A stretch of DNA of 64,000 bases from Vibrio navarrensis (GCF_015767675.1 NZ_CP065217.1:2294001-2358000), one strand, 5' to 3'; shown: positions 1 through 9,567, counted from the stretch's first letter. The notes: generated from the letters alone by a model not told the origin. Numbers and translations: made by a program.

Positions 1-499
1 AGCCGACAACAGTGCCTATGGCATAGGAGACCGCCATCGTCACCAGAGCGAACCCCATCGCAGTTCGAAAGCCATACACCAATCTGGCAAGAATATCGCG
101 GCCAATCACATCGGTACCGAGGTAGTGTTTGGCTTGGGCATCTGGTGCAACGGGCGGGAAATCACCGCTAAAATCCTGCTCGTAAGGGTTCCATGGCACC
201 AGTGGCATCAGCACGAAATTGGAGCCACCTTCTTGTTCAAATTGTTTTTTCAAGCTGCGGTAATCCGTCTCGCTTGAATAGTCCAAGCCAAAATCACTGC
301 CTGGGCGAACATCACTCACCACAGGGAAAAACCAATCGCCGTTATATTTCACTACCAGCGCTTTGCTGTTGACGAGAAATTCAGCAAACAGCGAAAGCAC
401 CAGCAAAGTGACCAAGACGATAAATGACCAGTAACCACGCTTAATCTCTTTAAATGCACGAATTTTCTTCTGTGTTAAAGGGCTTACATTGATCATCAT
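1..499 (-). CDS. yejE: Microcin C/peptide ABC transporter permease YejE-like (3' end outside window)
   Basis: Inner-membrane permease of a peptide-type ABC importer of the YejABEF family. About 166 N-terminal residues are visible: a short cytoplasmic start (MMINVSPLTQKKIRAFKEIK), one membrane segment, a periplasmic part rich in WFFPVVSDVRPGSDFG and NPYEQDFSGDFPPVAP motifs typical of YejE, then GTDVIGRDILARLVYGFR, which opens the permease core. The start is ATG at 499, whose ATGA overlaps the yejB stop, so translation is probably coupled. The reading frame runs off the window edge. The family is known to import microcin C and oligopeptides; the substrate here is inferred only. Confidence 0.88.
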   Translation of the reverse strand, partial: MMINVSPLTQKKIRAFKEIKRGYWSFIVLVTLLVLSLFAEFLVNSKALVVKYNGDWFFPVVSDVRPGSDFGLDYSSETDYRSLKKQFEQEGGSNFVLMPLVPWNPYEQDFSGDFPPVAPDAQAKHYLGTDVIGRDILARLVYGFRTAMGFALVTMAVSYAIGTVVG

Positions 500-1518
500 G
501 CGCCGAACCTCACTCGTGGATCCGTTAGCGCTACGCAGAGATCCGATAAAATATTTCCAACCATCAACATGACTGCATTAATTGCCACAATTCCCATCAC
601 AACGGGATAATCCCGTTCAATGATCGATTCATAACCGAGTAAACCGATACCATCGATATTAAAAATAACTTCAATTAAGAAGGAGCCCGTCATAAAGAAC
701 AACAATGAATTACCAAAGTGGCTGGCAATGGGAATTAAACTATTCTGCAGAGCATGTTTACGTACCGCTTTTTGAAATGGTAGGCCTTTGGCAATCGCGG
801 TACGAATATAGTCGGAAGACAGATTCTCCATTAGGCTGTTTTTCATCGTCATGGTTAAGGTGGCAAAATCACCAATTAAATAGCAGATGAGAGGTAATAT
901 TGCGTGCCACATGATGTCTTTAACTTGCTCTAAGAGTGTTTCATAATCGGAGAAATCATCCCCGACAAATCCCCCCATTGGAAACCATTCAAGGTTATAG
1001 GCGAAAACAGTAATAAGAAAAACACCAACCACATAACCTGGTAAAGCATAACCAACGAAGATCAGAATGGAAGAGGTTGAATCAAATACAGAGCCGTGTT
1101 TGATCGCTTTAAAATAACCAAGAGGGATGGAGATGAAATAACTGATAAAAAAGGTCATACCACCGTAAAACAGCGAAACAGGCAGACGCTCAGCGATCAT
1201 CGTACCAACGGGTTCGTAATAACGTGTCGATTCGCCGAAATCTAAAACCAATAATCGACTAAGCCACTCTGCGTACGCTTCAAAGACGGGTTTATCTAAG
1301 CCGTAAAATGCATTAAGTTCGGCCATTTGCTCTTCAGAAAGGGCGGAGTTATTTCCTGCAACATTGACGGTCGCGGTGTCATTGCCAGAATGCATGCTTG
1401 CTAACATACGCTCTACTGGACCGCCAGGGACAAATCGCGTAATCGCAAAAATGAGGATAGTGATGCCGAGAAACGTAGGGACAATTAAGGCCATACGTCG
1501 AAGGATATACGATAACAC
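496..1518 (-). CDS. yejB: Microcin C/peptide ABC transporter permease YejB-like
   Basis: Integral membrane permease of 340 residues that pairs with YejE. It starts MLSYILRRMALIVPTFLGIT, the usual opening of DppB/YejB permeases, and has about six membrane segments. The EAA-type cytoplasmic loop sits near DYIRTAIAKGLPFQKAVRKH, the contact site for the ATPase. A long periplasmic insertion after the first segment (SMHSGNDTATVNVAGNNS...) matches YejB rather than DppB. The gene overlaps yejE by 4 bp. No YejA-like binding protein lies upstream; the next gene upstream is pyrF after 435 bp, so the binding protein must be downstream of the window or elsewhere. Confidence 0.9.
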   Translation of the reverse strand: MLSYILRRMALIVPTFLGITILIFAITRFVPGGPVERMLASMHSGNDTATVNVAGNNSALSEEQMAELNAFYGLDKPVFEAYAEWLSRLLVLDFGESTRYYEPVGTMIAERLPVSLFYGGMTFFISYFISIPLGYFKAIKHGSVFDSTSSILIFVGYALPGYVVGVFLITVFAYNLEWFPMGGFVGDDFSDYETLLEQVKDIMWHAILPLICYLIGDFATLTMTMKNSLMENLSSDYIRTAIAKGLPFQKAVRKHALQNSLIPIASHFGNSLLFFMTGSFLIEVIFNIDGIGLLGYESIIERDYPVVMGIVAINAVMLMVGNILSDLCVALTDPRVRFGA

Positions 1519-1953
1519 CTACAATGAGCTCCATGCTGTGACAAATCAGTTCCAAAAGTTGCAACAATCCCGTTACAACAAAATCATGACCAAGCAGAAG
1601 GTACTCGATCACCTCAGCCGCCATGATTTGACAGCTAAGCACGCATTTAAAACAAAATACTGAACTGATATCAAATTCGAAACTGCTAATATGCCTGTCA
1701 CATTAGCTTCACATCTTGAATAGATAATCACGGATCTTTTCTATCTTTCTCTCCTGTACTATTGAACTAGTCAATAGTTTCCCTTTTCATCAAGGTTTAC
1801 CGAACTATCTCCTCCAGCAAAAGCAGAAAATGCACAAATAACATTCATTATTTGTGCATTTTTATGCATTTAAAACTTTTTATAAATATCCGCAAATAAT
1901 GCGATCTATTTCACACTATACCTTCATAAGTATCACATGGCGAACCTATGAAA
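1519..1953. other. 435-bp intergenic region, yejB promoter region and pyrF 3' end
   Basis: No convincing gene is visible. It must carry the yejB promoter, but I could not pick it with confidence. The pyrF-proximal part holds the perfect inverted repeat listed separately at 1828-1861. An 87-codon open frame on the minus strand lacks a ribosome binding site and resembles nothing known to me. Confidence 0.6.
1828..1861 (-). terminator. Hairpin terminator downstream of pyrF
   Basis: A perfect 14-bp inverted repeat, AAATGCACAAATAA / TTATTTGTGCATTT, with a CATTCA loop. It lies about 90 bp past the pyrF stop. T-rich stretches follow on both strands, so it could stop transcription from either side. 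Confidence 0.7.
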
Positions 1954-2649
1954 CTAGAGAAGACTTGTATTTATAGACTCTAGTACATCTGCTGGATTTG
2001 CCGCTTGAGTGATTGGTCTGCCAATCACTAAGTAATCGGATCCCGCTGCGATTGCCTCAACCGGAGTCATAATACGTCGTTGATCCCCTTGCTCTGAGCC
2101 CTGAGGACGAATACCTGGAGTAACTAATTTAAACTCTTGCCCTAAATTTTGTTTCAATAGCGTTGCTTCTTGTGCCGAGCAGACTACACCGTCCAAACCT
2201 GCATTTTTTGTCAAAGAAGCCAAACGCATCACTTGCTGCTGAGGTTCCATATCTAAGCCAACACCTGCCAGATCGCTCTGTTCCATGCTGGTCAGCACAG
2301 TAACCCCAATTAAAAGCGGCCTTTCTTTTCCATACGGCAGTAGAATCTCTCGAGCAGCGCTCATCATACGGTCACCGCCACTGGCATGCACGTTTACCAT
2401 CCATACCCCTAACTCCGCGGCCGCCCTCACTGCTTTGGCACAGGTATTTGGGATATCGTGAAATTTCAAATCCAAAAAGACGGAAAAACCACGCTTATGT
2501 AATTCACGAACGAAATCCGGACCAAATAGTGTAAACATCTCCTTGCCGACTTTCAGGCGACATGACATGGGTTCAATTCTATCCACAAAGGCAAACGCGT
2601 CTGCTTGATTGTCATAGTCTAAAGCCACGATAACTTTTTGGTCGATCAT
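1954..2649 (-). CDS. pyrF: Orotidine 5'-phosphate decarboxylase
   Basis: Converts OMP to UMP, the last step of de novo pyrimidine synthesis, in the cytoplasm. 231 residues from the chosen start. Visible family motifs: VALDYDN near the start, [10 protein letters not shown], the catalytic [10 protein letters not shown] block, [17 protein letters not shown], and the phosphate-binding TPGIRP and [12 protein letters not shown] motifs. The frame is open 7 codons further upstream, but the ATG at 2649 has an AGGAG box 5 nt before it and matches the usual [12 protein letters not shown] start, so I use it. The gene follows lapB, with a strong hairpin and U-run between the two (see 2674-2710), a hint of attenuation control. 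Confidence 0.97.
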   Translation of the reverse strand: MIDQKVIVALDYDNQADAFAFVDRIEPMSCRLKVGKEMFTLFGPDFVRELHKRGFSVFLDLKFHDIPNTCAKAVRAAAELGVWMVNVHASGGDRMMSAAREILLPYGKERPLLIGVTVLTSMEQSDLAGVGLDMEPQQQVMRLASLTKNAGLDGVVCSAQEATLLKQNLGQEFKLVTPGIRPQGSEQGDQRRIMTPVEAIAAGSDYLVIGRPITQAANPADVLESINTSLL

Positions 2650-2673
2650 TTCATCTCCTAATATGCTCATTGC

Positions 2674-2710
2674 TAAAAAAATGCAGCTGGTATTGTGATA
2701 CCAACTGCAT
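2674..2710 (-). terminator. Hairpin plus U-run between lapB and pyrF (candidate attenuator)
   Basis: On the minus strand the RNA would form ATGCAGTTGGTAT-CACA-ATACCAGCTGCAT, a 13-bp stem with one G-T pair, followed by a run of seven T. It begins 6 nt after the lapB stop codon, with a TTTT tract between, and ends about 25 nt before the pyrF start. This is the form of an intrinsic terminator. Its place between a translated upstream gene and a pyrimidine gene suggests regulated readthrough; that part is inference. Confidence 0.8.
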
Positions 2711-2715
2711 TAAAA

Positions 2716-3885
2716 CTATTCACCGTCCAATCCTCGGATTGGCTTAATCGTCCCCCACCCCTTACAAGAAGGGCAATGCCAATACAGTGAGTGTGTGGAA
2801 AAGCCACATTTTCGACATCGATAGTGAGGTTTAACTTTCAGTTGTTCACCGACCATGGCTTGCAAGGTGGTTAAACTCTCTTTTGCTCGTCCTTCTTCCG
2901 CTTCCGTGAGGTGGTAATCCATCAAACGGTAGAAGCCTTTCATGGTTGGGTTTTTAATCAGTTGTCTGGTGAGCAACTCTTGAGCAGCGGCAACGCTATC
3001 GTGATGCGCGACAAGCTGAGCTAGCATCAATTCTGCCGATACGCCCGCTTTCTTATTGATACATTCGCGAAGAAATTCAACCAGCTCATCTTCTTGCCCT
3101 AAGTGATGGTAGCACTCCGCCAAAATGGGTAATGCTTCGCTGACAAAGTCGGGATCTTGCTCCAACACCGCTGTCAGGTACTGGATGGTTTTGCGATACT
3201 CTTCATTATCGAGATATATTCGCCCAAGCGAGATCGAAGCACGAACACATTGAGGGTCTTCTGCTAAGGCTTTCTTGAAATAGCCAATGGCTTTGGTGCG
3301 ATTGCCATCTTCCTGTTCCAACATCGCCAGCTCACACCAGTAATGCGCGATACTTTTACGAATCGAAGTTTTGCCTGTTTTGAGTAACAGATGGGCATAG
3401 TGAATGGCTTTTTCCCACTCACGAGTCTGTTGATAGATGCTCACCAACTGCTGTAAAGCCGCATCACGATGATCCGGTTCTTCGACAAGTTGCTCAAAAA
3501 TCTTTTCTGCCCGATCCAAAAAGCCGGAAGCCATGTAATCTTTCGCTAACTGCTGCAGCGCTAAGTTTTTTTGATCCAATGTCAGGCCGGAGCGAGAGAT
3601 AAGATTTTGGTGAATACGAATCGCACGATCAACCTCGCCCCGAGAGCGAAACAGATTGCCCAGAGCTAGATGCGTATCAATCGTTTCATTATCGACCTGT
3701 AGTAGCTCGATGAAGTGATCTACCGCTTTATCTGATTGATCAGATAAGAGTAGATTAAGACCCGTCATGTACTGCTGGGAGATCTGATGGGAGTGTTTCC
3801 GCTTGTCATCCTGTGCGCTACGATGGCCCATATACCAACCGTAAGCAGCCGCAATCGGGAGTAACAAGAAGAGTAATTCAAGCAT
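2716..3885 (-). CDS. lapB: LPS assembly regulator LapB (YciM), TPR protein with rubredoxin-like tail
   Basis: Inner-membrane-anchored protein that in E. coli controls LpxC turnover by FtsH and so LPS amount. 389 residues, the usual length. A single N-terminal membrane segment (residues 2-18) is followed by roughly nine tetratricopeptide repeats (about 37-330). The C-terminus carries a rubredoxin-type metal knuckle with Cys357, Cys360, Cys371 and Cys374 (CRKCG...CPSCKGWG). It lies 15 bp after lapA, the standard lapA-lapB pair. The stop codon lies 6 nt from the attenuator-like hairpin preceding pyrF. Confidence 0.96.
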   Translation of the reverse strand: MLELLFLLLPIAAAYGWYMGHRSAQDDKRKHSHQISQQYMTGLNLLLSDQSDKAVDHFIELLQVDNETIDTHLALGNLFRSRGEVDRAIRIHQNLISRSGLTLDQKNLALQQLAKDYMASGFLDRAEKIFEQLVEEPDHRDAALQQLVSIYQQTREWEKAIHYAHLLLKTGKTSIRKSIAHYWCELAMLEQEDGNRTKAIGYFKKALAEDPQCVRASISLGRIYLDNEEYRKTIQYLTAVLEQDPDFVSEALPILAECYHHLGQEDELVEFLRECINKKAGVSAELMLAQLVAHHDSVAAAQELLTRQLIKNPTMKGFYRLMDYHLTEAEEGRAKESLTTLQAMVGEQLKVKPHYRCRKCGFSTHSLYWHCPSCKGWGTIKPIRGLDGE

Positions 3886-3900
3886 TCAGCTAACTTGTCC

Positions 3901-4167
3901 TTAGGCTTGCTTTTCCACTTGGGTATTCTGCTTTTTCAACTGCTTGTTCAATTTGCGCAGTTTCAGTTGCATCTTAAATTGGATGCTAGCAAAGATGGCC
4001 CAAGAGAGAGCAAATCCCGCAACAAAAACCACGCCAAGCAAAGTTGATAAATGGAAGTCACCTTTTGCTAAAAGATAGTTAAATGTAACAACTTGCTGAT
4101 TTTGTGAGCCTAAAGCCAGAGCTATAAGAAAGAGAGCTATAACAGCAATGATTTTTATAATTTTCAT
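3901..4167 (-). CDS. lapA: Lipopolysaccharide assembly protein LapA (YciS)
   Basis: Small inner-membrane protein of 88 residues, cotranscribed with lapB. Two membrane segments (about 3-21 and 41-63) flank a short periplasmic stretch with the family motif NQQVVTFNYLLAKGDFHLSTLL. A basic, Gln/Lys-rich cytoplasmic tail (KMQLKLRKLNKQLKKQN) is probably a coiled coil. It acts with LapB in LPS control; its molecular role is less certain than LapB's. Confidence 0.93.
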   Translation of the reverse strand: MKIIKIIAVIALFLIALALGSQNQQVVTFNYLLAKGDFHLSTLLGVVFVAGFALSWAIFASIQFKMQLKLRKLNKQLKKQNTQVEKQA

Positions 4168-4254
4168 GTTTCATCACCCTTTGAGAGTTAGCCGATAGAT
4201 TATGCAGGAAAACGTTTCTCCAGACCACGGATAATAACAATTATCTAATCATAA

Positions 4255-4285
4255 AAAAGCGGCATACACTAAGTATGCCGCTTTT
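4255..4285 (-). terminator. Terminator downstream of ihfB
   Basis: Perfect 13-bp stem, AAAAGCGGCATAC / GTATGCCGCTTTT, with a 5-nt loop, 19 bp past the ihfB stop. The poly-T/poly-A flanks make it usable on both strands; only the minus-strand use fits the genes. Confidence 0.85.
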
Positions 4286-4303
4286 AGTCAATATTCTGTT
4301 CAT

Positions 4304-4585
4304 TTAGCCGAGATTTACGCGCTCACGTAACTCTTTACCCGGTTTAAAGTGTGGAACGTGCTTACCTTCCAATTCCACTTTGTCGCCCGTTTTAGGATTT
4401 CGGCCAACTCGTGGCTCACGGTAATGAAGTGAGAAACTACCAAAACCACGAATCTCAATACGATCGCCACTTTCTAAAGTCGAAGCCATGTGCTCCAGAA
4501 TATCTTTGACAGCATCTTCAATCTCTTTCGCTGACAGATGCGTCTGTTCAGCACAGAGTCTTTCAATCAACTCAGACTTAGTCAT
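4304..4585 (-). CDS. ihfB: Integration host factor subunit beta
   Basis: DNA-bending nucleoid protein that works as a heterodimer with IhfA. 93 residues, normal length. The HU/IHF fold is visible: [10 protein letters not shown] start, [20 protein letters not shown], then the DNA-intercalating arm [20 protein letters not shown] and the [10 protein letters not shown] end. It follows rpsA, as in many gammaproteobacteria, with a rpsA terminator and about 245 bp between the two genes, so it probably has its own promoter as well. Confidence 0.98.
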   Translation of the reverse strand: MTKSELIERLCAEQTHLSAKEIEDAVKDILEHMASTLESGDRIEIRGFGSFSLHYREPRVGRNPKTGDKVELEGKHVPHFKPGKELRERVNLG

Positions 4586-4791
4586 AGTTTCCCCTTCGAG
4601 TCATTTTTATCACTCATTATAGTAAGTAATATCAATTCCAACAAACACTTGCTACAAAATGTAGTGAAAAATCCACCACCAAACTACCTCTTTTAAGGGT
4701 AAGTGTAGATTTATCAGCAAAACTATCAAGACCTTGTGTAAATATCTTCTGAAATCAATACTATGATTTTTAACTTATGTGACGCGCAGAC

Positions 4792-4820
4792 AAAAAAAGG
4801 AGCCTTTCGGCTCCTTTTTT
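4792..4820 (-). terminator. rpsA terminator
   Basis: Stem AAAGGAGCC / GGCTCCTTT with a TTTC loop (GAAA on the minus strand) and a long T-run. It lies 11 bp past the rpsA stop codon. Confidence 0.9.
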
Positions 4821-4830
4821 AAGACGTAGA

Positions 4831-6501
4831 TTATTCGCCTTTAGCTGCTTTGAAAGCGTCAGCCATTGCATTACCAAACGCAGCGTCGTCCGCTTTGTTG
4901 ATAGTTGCCATTGCTTCTTGCTCTTCAGCTTCGTCTTTCGCTTTGATAGACAGGTTGATTACACGGTTCTTACGGTCAACGCCAGTAAATTTCGCTTCAA
5001 CTTTGTCACCAACGCTCAGGATCAATGATGCATCTTCGATACGGTCACGTGATACTTCAGAAGCGCGGATGTAACCTTCAACACCATCTTCTAGCTCGAT
5101 GGTTGCGCCTTTCGCGTCAACTGCAGTTACAGTACCGTTTACTAGAACGCCTTTCTTGTTGTCAGCTACATAAGCATTGAATGGGTCATTTTCCATTTGC
5201 TTAACGCCTAGAGAAATACGCTCACGCTCAGCGTCTACAGCTAGAACTACTGCAGAGATTTCATCGCCTTTCTTGAATTCACGAACTGCTTCTTCTCCTG
5301 GTACGTTCCAAGAGATATCAGACAGGTGAACTAGACCGTCGATGCCGCCATCTAGACCGATGAAGATACCGAAGTCAGTGATAGACTTGATCTTACCAGT
5401 AACTTTGTCGCCTTTAGCTTGAGCTTCAGCGAATGACTGCCATGGGTTAGCTTTACACTGTTTCAGACCTAGAGAGATACGACGACGTTCTTCGTCGATT
5501 TCCAGAACCATAACCTCAACTTCGTCGCCAACATTAACAACTTTAGATGGGTGGATGTTCTTGTTAGTCCAATCCATTTCAGAAACGTGTACTAAACCTT
5601 CAACGCCTTCTTCGATTTCAACGAAACAGCCGTAGTCAGTTAGGTTAGTAACGCGACCAGACAGTTTGTGACCTTCTGGGTAACGTTTAGCGATTGCTAC
5701 CCATGGATCTTCGCCTAGTTGCTTCAGACCTAGTGATACGCGAGTGCGATCACGATCGAACTTAAGAACTTTAACTAAGATCTCGTCACCAACGTTAACG
5801 ATTTCAGATGGGTGCTTAACGCGCTTCCACGCCATGTCAGTGATGTGTAGCAAGCCGTCAACGCCACCTAGATCTACGAACGCACCGTAGTCAGTTAGGT
5901 TCTTAACGATACCTTTAACTTCGCTGCCTTCTTGTAGAGTTTCTAGAAGTTCATCACGTTCTACGCTGCTTTCAGATTCGATAACAGCACGACGAGAAAC
6001 AACGACGTTGTTACGCTTCTGATCAAGTTTGATAACTTTGAACTCTAGCTCTTTGTTTTCTAGGTGAGCAGTGTCACGGATAGGACGTACGTCTACTAGA
6101 GAACCAGGAAGGAAAGCACGGATACCGTTTAGTTCAACAGTGAAACCGCCTTTAACTTTACCGTTGATGATACCAACAACAGTTTCAGCTTCTTCGTAAG
6201 CTTTCTCAAGAACGATCCAAGCTTCGTGACGCTTCGCTTTCTCACGAGAAAGTTGAGTTTCACCGAAACCGTCTTCTACAGCGTCCAGAGCAACGTCTAC
6301 TTCAGAACCAACTTCAACTTCAAGTTCGCCAGCAGCGTTCTTGAACTGTTCAGCAGGGATTGCAGACTCAGACTTAAGACCAGCGTCAACAAGAACGTAG
6401 CCGTTTTCGATAGCAACTACAGTACCTTTAACGATAGTACCTTGTTGGAATTGGGTCTCGCTTAGAAACTCTTCAAAGAGTTGAGCAAAAGATTCAGTCA
6501 T
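4831..6501 (-). CDS. rpsA: 30S ribosomal protein S1
   Basis: Largest small-subunit protein; it binds mRNA leaders and helps start translation. 556 residues, the usual length. Six S1/OB repeats can be followed by their signatures, such as [61 protein letters not shown] and [20 protein letters not shown]. The start [13 protein letters not shown] is standard. The gene follows cmk, the conserved cmk-rpsA-ihfB order. Codon use is strongly biased, as expected for a highly expressed gene. Expression is autogenously controlled in E. coli; I did not assess the leader here. Confidence 0.99.
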   Translation of the reverse strand: MTESFAQLFEEFLSETQFQQGTIVKGTVVAIENGYVLVDAGLKSESAIPAEQFKNAAGELEVEVGSEVDVALDAVEDGFGETQLSREKAKRHEAWIVLEKAYEEAETVVGIINGKVKGGFTVELNGIRAFLPGSLVDVRPIRDTAHLENKELEFKVIKLDQKRNNVVVSRRAVIESESSVERDELLETLQEGSEVKGIVKNLTDYGAFVDLGGVDGLLHITDMAWKRVKHPSEIVNVGDEILVKVLKFDRDRTRVSLGLKQLGEDPWVAIAKRYPEGHKLSGRVTNLTDYGCFVEIEEGVEGLVHVSEMDWTNKNIHPSKVVNVGDEVEVMVLEIDEERRRISLGLKQCKANPWQSFAEAQAKGDKVTGKIKSITDFGIFIGLDGGIDGLVHLSDISWNVPGEEAVREFKKGDEISAVVLAVDAERERISLGVKQMENDPFNAYVADNKKGVLVNGTVTAVDAKGATIELEDGVEGYIRASEVSRDRIEDASLILSVGDKVEAKFTGVDRKNRVINLSIKAKDEAEEQEAMATINKADDAAFGNAMADAFKAAKGE

Positions 6502-6610
6502 TTATTTAATCTTCAAAAAATTAAACTTCCATGGGTATCCTACCGCATGGGGTTATTAAATTCGCCAATCATCATCCTTGCGATCAACGTTCTTCACTGA
6601 CTCAGCAGAA

Positions 6611-7291
6611 TTACTCAGCCAGCTTCGATTCGATATATTGTAGTGCTTTTTCGACCACTTCGTCGATACTCATCGACGTAGAATCGAGCACAAGCGCATC
6701 CTCTGCAGGGCGTAATGGCGCCACTGGGCGGTTACGATCTCGGTCGTCACGCTCTTGGATCTCGCTCAAAAGGTCGTCAAATCTAACATCTAACCCTTTA
6801 TCTTGCAACTGTTTAAGGCGTCGATGCGCACGCTCTTGTGCGCTGGCATCAAGGAAAATTTTGGCCTGCGCTTGCGGGAAAACAACGGTACCCATATCGC
6901 GACCATCCGCCACCAAACCTGGAGCCGTCTCAAAGGCGCGTTGACGACGTAATAGCGCTTCACGCACTCGTGGCAATGCTGCAACTTTTGACGCCGCCAT
7001 GCCGGTTTCTTCTTTACGCAGCTCTTTAGAAACGTCTTCACCCTCAAGAATGACCTTGACCAAGTCGCCTTCAGCAATAAATTGTACGTCAAGATGAGTG
7101 GCTAGCGGGACAAGTGCATCTTCCGACTCGGTATCCACACCATGATGAATCGCGGCCAATGCTAAAACACGGTAAATTGCGCCAGAATCTAACAGTTGAA
7201 AGCCGAGCTTTTTCGACAGCAACATACAAAGAGTGCCTTTACCCGCACCACTTGGTCCATCTACGGTGATCACCGGAGTCTGAGAGGACAT
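6611..7291 (-). CDS. cmk: Cytidylate kinase
   Basis: Phosphorylates CMP and dCMP with ATP. 226 residues from the chosen start. The P-loop GPSGAGKGT is near the N-terminus (about 12-20), followed by LLDSGAIYR (CMP binding), [13 protein letters not shown] and the RDDRDRNR lid region. The frame can be extended four codons to a GTG, but the ATG at 7291 has GGAG 7 nt upstream and gives the usual [12 protein letters not shown] start. It lies upstream of rpsA in the conserved order. Confidence 0.98.
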   Translation of the reverse strand: MSSQTPVITVDGPSGAGKGTLCMLLSKKLGFQLLDSGAIYRVLALAAIHHGVDTESEDALVPLATHLDVQFIAEGDLVKVILEGEDVSKELRKEETGMAASKVAALPRVREALLRRQRAFETAPGLVADGRDMGTVVFPQAQAKIFLDASAQERAHRRLKQLQDKGLDVRFDDLLSEIQERDDRDRNRPVAPLRPAEDALVLDSTSMSIDEVVEKALQYIESKLAE

Positions 7292-7430
7292 GTTCTTCTC
7301 CACTTTGTTTTCTTTCTTTGGGCGTATGCCCCATATCAGCGGCGCATATTATAGAGCGAAACCGCTTCTCGGGCGAGGACAAAAGCTGTGTAAAGCATTG
7401 CACATGGAAATGCTTTCTCAACGCGATGGC

Positions 7431-7467
7431 AAAAAAGAAAAGCGGCGAAAGCTTTTACTCTCACCGC
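7431..7467 (-). terminator. sohB terminator
   Basis: On the minus strand GCGGTGAGAG and CTTTCGCCGC form a 10-bp stem with two G-T pairs, closed by a 6-nt loop and followed by TTTTCTTTTTT. It lies about 50 bp past the sohB stop. Confidence 0.75.
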
Positions 7468-7519
7468 TAGAGGTTTTACAGGCTGATTTGCTCAGAGCTG
7501 TCGCTTTAACATGGCTCTT

Positions 7520-8581
7520 TTACAAGATGGGCTTTTGCCCTCTTTCGACCAATTTCAGCAGTACGCCATCGGCCACCTTGCCAGCGACGCCCGCTAATTT
7601 ATCGGCTAACTTTTTCTTTTGCGTATAGTGAATTGAAAGCACCGTTTTCTCTTTACAAGCGGCCACAATCAGATCATCGGAAGTGGCAATCTCATCGACT
7701 AAGCCAAGCGTTTGTGCCTGAGTACCAAACCAATGTTCGCCAGTGGCTACTTTATCTAGATCTAATTCCGGACGATGCTGACGAATGAAATCTTTAAAGA
7801 GTCCATGTGTTTCTTCCAGCTCTTGCTTGAATTTGTCTCTGGCTTTGTCGGTGTTCTCACCAAACATAGTGAGGGTGCGCTTGTACTCACCGGCCGTTAA
7901 CTGCTCGAACTCGATATCATTTTTTTTCAATAACTTATTGAAATTAGGCAACTGTGCAATCACCCCGATCGAGCCGACGATCGCAAATGGCGCAGAGACA
8001 ATCTTATCGGCGATACAGGCCATCATATAGCCGCCACTGGCTGCCACTTTGTCGACCGCGATGGTCAAAGGCAACCCGGCCGCTTTAATGCGATCCAACT
8101 GCGAAGAGGCCAGCCCATAGCCATGAACCATACCGCCACCGCTTTCCAAGCGGAGTAACACTTCATCTCCGGGTTTTGCGACTGCTAAAATCGCGGTCAC
8201 TTCCTCTCTAAGCGAAGCCACTTCTTTTGCATCAATACTGCCATGAAAATCAATCACAAACAGATGCGACTCGCGTTTACTCTCTAAACGTCCCTCTTTG
8301 GCCGCTTTTTTGATCTCTTTACCGCGCGCTTTGTCTTTCTCTTTTTCTTCTTTCTTACTCGCTTTATCGCGAGCCTTGAGAAAAGCGTTATCGTGCAGGT
8401 AATGTTCTAAGTGCTCAACGGTATGCTTGTACTGCTCAGATAGATCCGTCACTTCCAGTTGGCCTTTTCTCGAAGATGATTTGCTACTGACTGATTTGAC
8501 CAGCACCAGCAGCACTACCACCGCAACAATAAAGGTGACAACTTTGGCCAAAAACAGGCCATAGTCCAATAAAAATTCCAA
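7520..8581 (-). CDS. sohB: Protease SohB, inner-membrane S49 peptidase
   Basis: Membrane-anchored serine peptidase of the SppA family. 353 residues. One membrane segment (about 10-29), then a highly charged Lys/Glu linker (about 60-105) and the peptidase domain. The predicted nucleophile is Ser182 in VDKVAASGGYMMAC and the general base Lys234 in AGEYKRTLT, placing it in the Ser-Lys dyad group. It is divergent from the yciK-like gene across about 130 bp. Its substrate is unknown; in E. coli it was found as a multicopy suppressor of degP loss. Confidence 0.95.
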   Translation of the reverse strand: MEFLLDYGLFLAKVVTFIVAVVVLLVLVKSVSSKSSSRKGQLEVTDLSEQYKHTVEHLEHYLHDNAFLKARDKASKKEEKEKDKARGKEIKKAAKEGRLESKRESHLFVIDFHGSIDAKEVASLREEVTAILAVAKPGDEVLLRLESGGGMVHGYGLASSQLDRIKAAGLPLTIAVDKVAASGGYMMACIADKIVSAPFAIVGSIGVIAQLPNFNKLLKKNDIEFEQLTAGEYKRTLTMFGENTDKARDKFKQELEETHGLFKDFIRQHRPELDLDKVATGEHWFGTQAQTLGLVDEIATSDDLIVAACKEKTVLSIHYTQKKKLADKLAGVAGKVADGVLLKLVERGQKPIL

Positions 8582-8710
8582 TGTGATACCCCCTAAAGTG
8601 TGAATTAGTGTATTGTAACCATCTTGTCACGATTACCAAGACTTTCCGTTGCATATCTGTTTGATTTTGCAACATAGGAACCATACAAAAATCAAGAAGG
8701 ATTGAGCACG

Positions 8711-9454
8711 GTGGACTATTCAACCTCTGCAGATGCCCTGAACAATAAAGTGATTCTGGTAACAGGTGCTGGTGCTGGCATTGGTCGCCAAGCAGCCCTA
8801 ACCTACGCAAAACATGGCGCGACCGTTATCTTATTAGGCCGCAACGTCAAAAACCTCGAAAGTATTTACGATGAAATCGAAGCGGCGGGTTACCCTCAAG
8901 CGGCAATTATTCCGCTCGATCTCAAGGGCGCGAGCAAGCAAAACTACATCGATATGGCGGAGACCATTGAAGGCCAGTTTGGTCGCTTAGACGGCCTACT
9001 ACATAATGCTGGCGTGCTCGCTACATTGAGCCCGTTTGATCAGATCAGCGAAGAAGACTTTGACGATACGATGCAAATCAACGTCAAGGCGGAGTTTCTG
9101 ATGACACAAGCGCTGCTGCCCTTATTGCGTAACGCTGAAGCAGGGCGAATTATTTTTACTTCATCAACGGTGGGTCATGTAGGGCGCTCTTTCTGGGGCT
9201 CGTACTCTATTTCTAAGTTTGCCGTTGAAGGTATGATGCAGATTCTGGCTGACGAAATGAGCAATACGCCGATACGTGTGAACGCAATTAATCCGGGCGC
9301 TACCCGTACCCGCATGCGCGAAAAAGCTTACCCTGGCGAAGACGCAAATAGCTTGAAAACACCGGCAGACTTGATGCCGCTTTATCTGCACTTGATGGAT
9401 CCAGCCACACAAGTCAATGGTCAGTGCATTGATGCTCAACCAAAGCGTTCATAA
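8711..9454 (+). CDS. yciK: YciK-family SDR oxidoreductase
   Basis: Short-chain dehydrogenase/reductase of 247 residues. The nucleotide-binding TGAGAGIG motif is at about 18-25, NAG at the usual NNAG position, a Ser in FTSSTVG and the catalytic YSISK. The frame is open to a TTG at 8702, but that codon directly abuts the AAGGA box; the GTG at 8711 has 9-nt spacing and gives the family start MDYSTSADAL. The substrate of YciK is not established. It stands alone, with its own terminator at 9489. Confidence 0.93.
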   Translation: MDYSTSADALNNKVILVTGAGAGIGRQAALTYAKHGATVILLGRNVKNLESIYDEIEAAGYPQAAIIPLDLKGASKQNYIDMAETIEGQFGRLDGLLHNAGVLATLSPFDQISEEDFDDTMQINVKAEFLMTQALLPLLRNAEAGRIIFTSSTVGHVGRSFWGSYSISKFAVEGMMQILADEMSNTPIRVNAINPGATRTRMREKAYPGEDANSLKTPADLMPLYLHLMDPATQVNGQCIDAQPKRS

Positions 9455-9488
9455 TCGCCTCTCACTGTTTGAGTAACTCTCTACCTTT

Positions 9489-9520
9489 GGGCCGCAGTAC
9501 TTTCGTATTGTGGCCCTTTT
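9489..9520 (+). terminator. Terminator downstream of yciK
   Basis: Twelve-bp stem GGGCCGCAGTAC / GTATTGTGGCCC with two G-T pairs, TTTC loop and a T-run. It lies between yciK and the SOS cassette. Confidence 0.8.
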
Positions 9521-9567
9521 CATTTTTACCGCTAAATTTTCTTGCCAGTTTCTCTTGCATCAATATA

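Noticed and set aside
1379..1642. 87-codon minus-strand frame upstream of and overlapping yejB
   Set aside because: Overlaps yejB in another frame, is Cys/His-rich without pattern and has no ribosome binding site.
4831..6501. Repeated sequence blocks in rpsA suggesting a repeat region
   Set aside because: They are the six S1 domains of the protein, not a DNA repeat or mobile element.
6531..6944. 137-codon plus-strand frame opposite cmk
   Set aside because: Serine/arginine-rich translation typical of the antisense of a coding region; no start signal.
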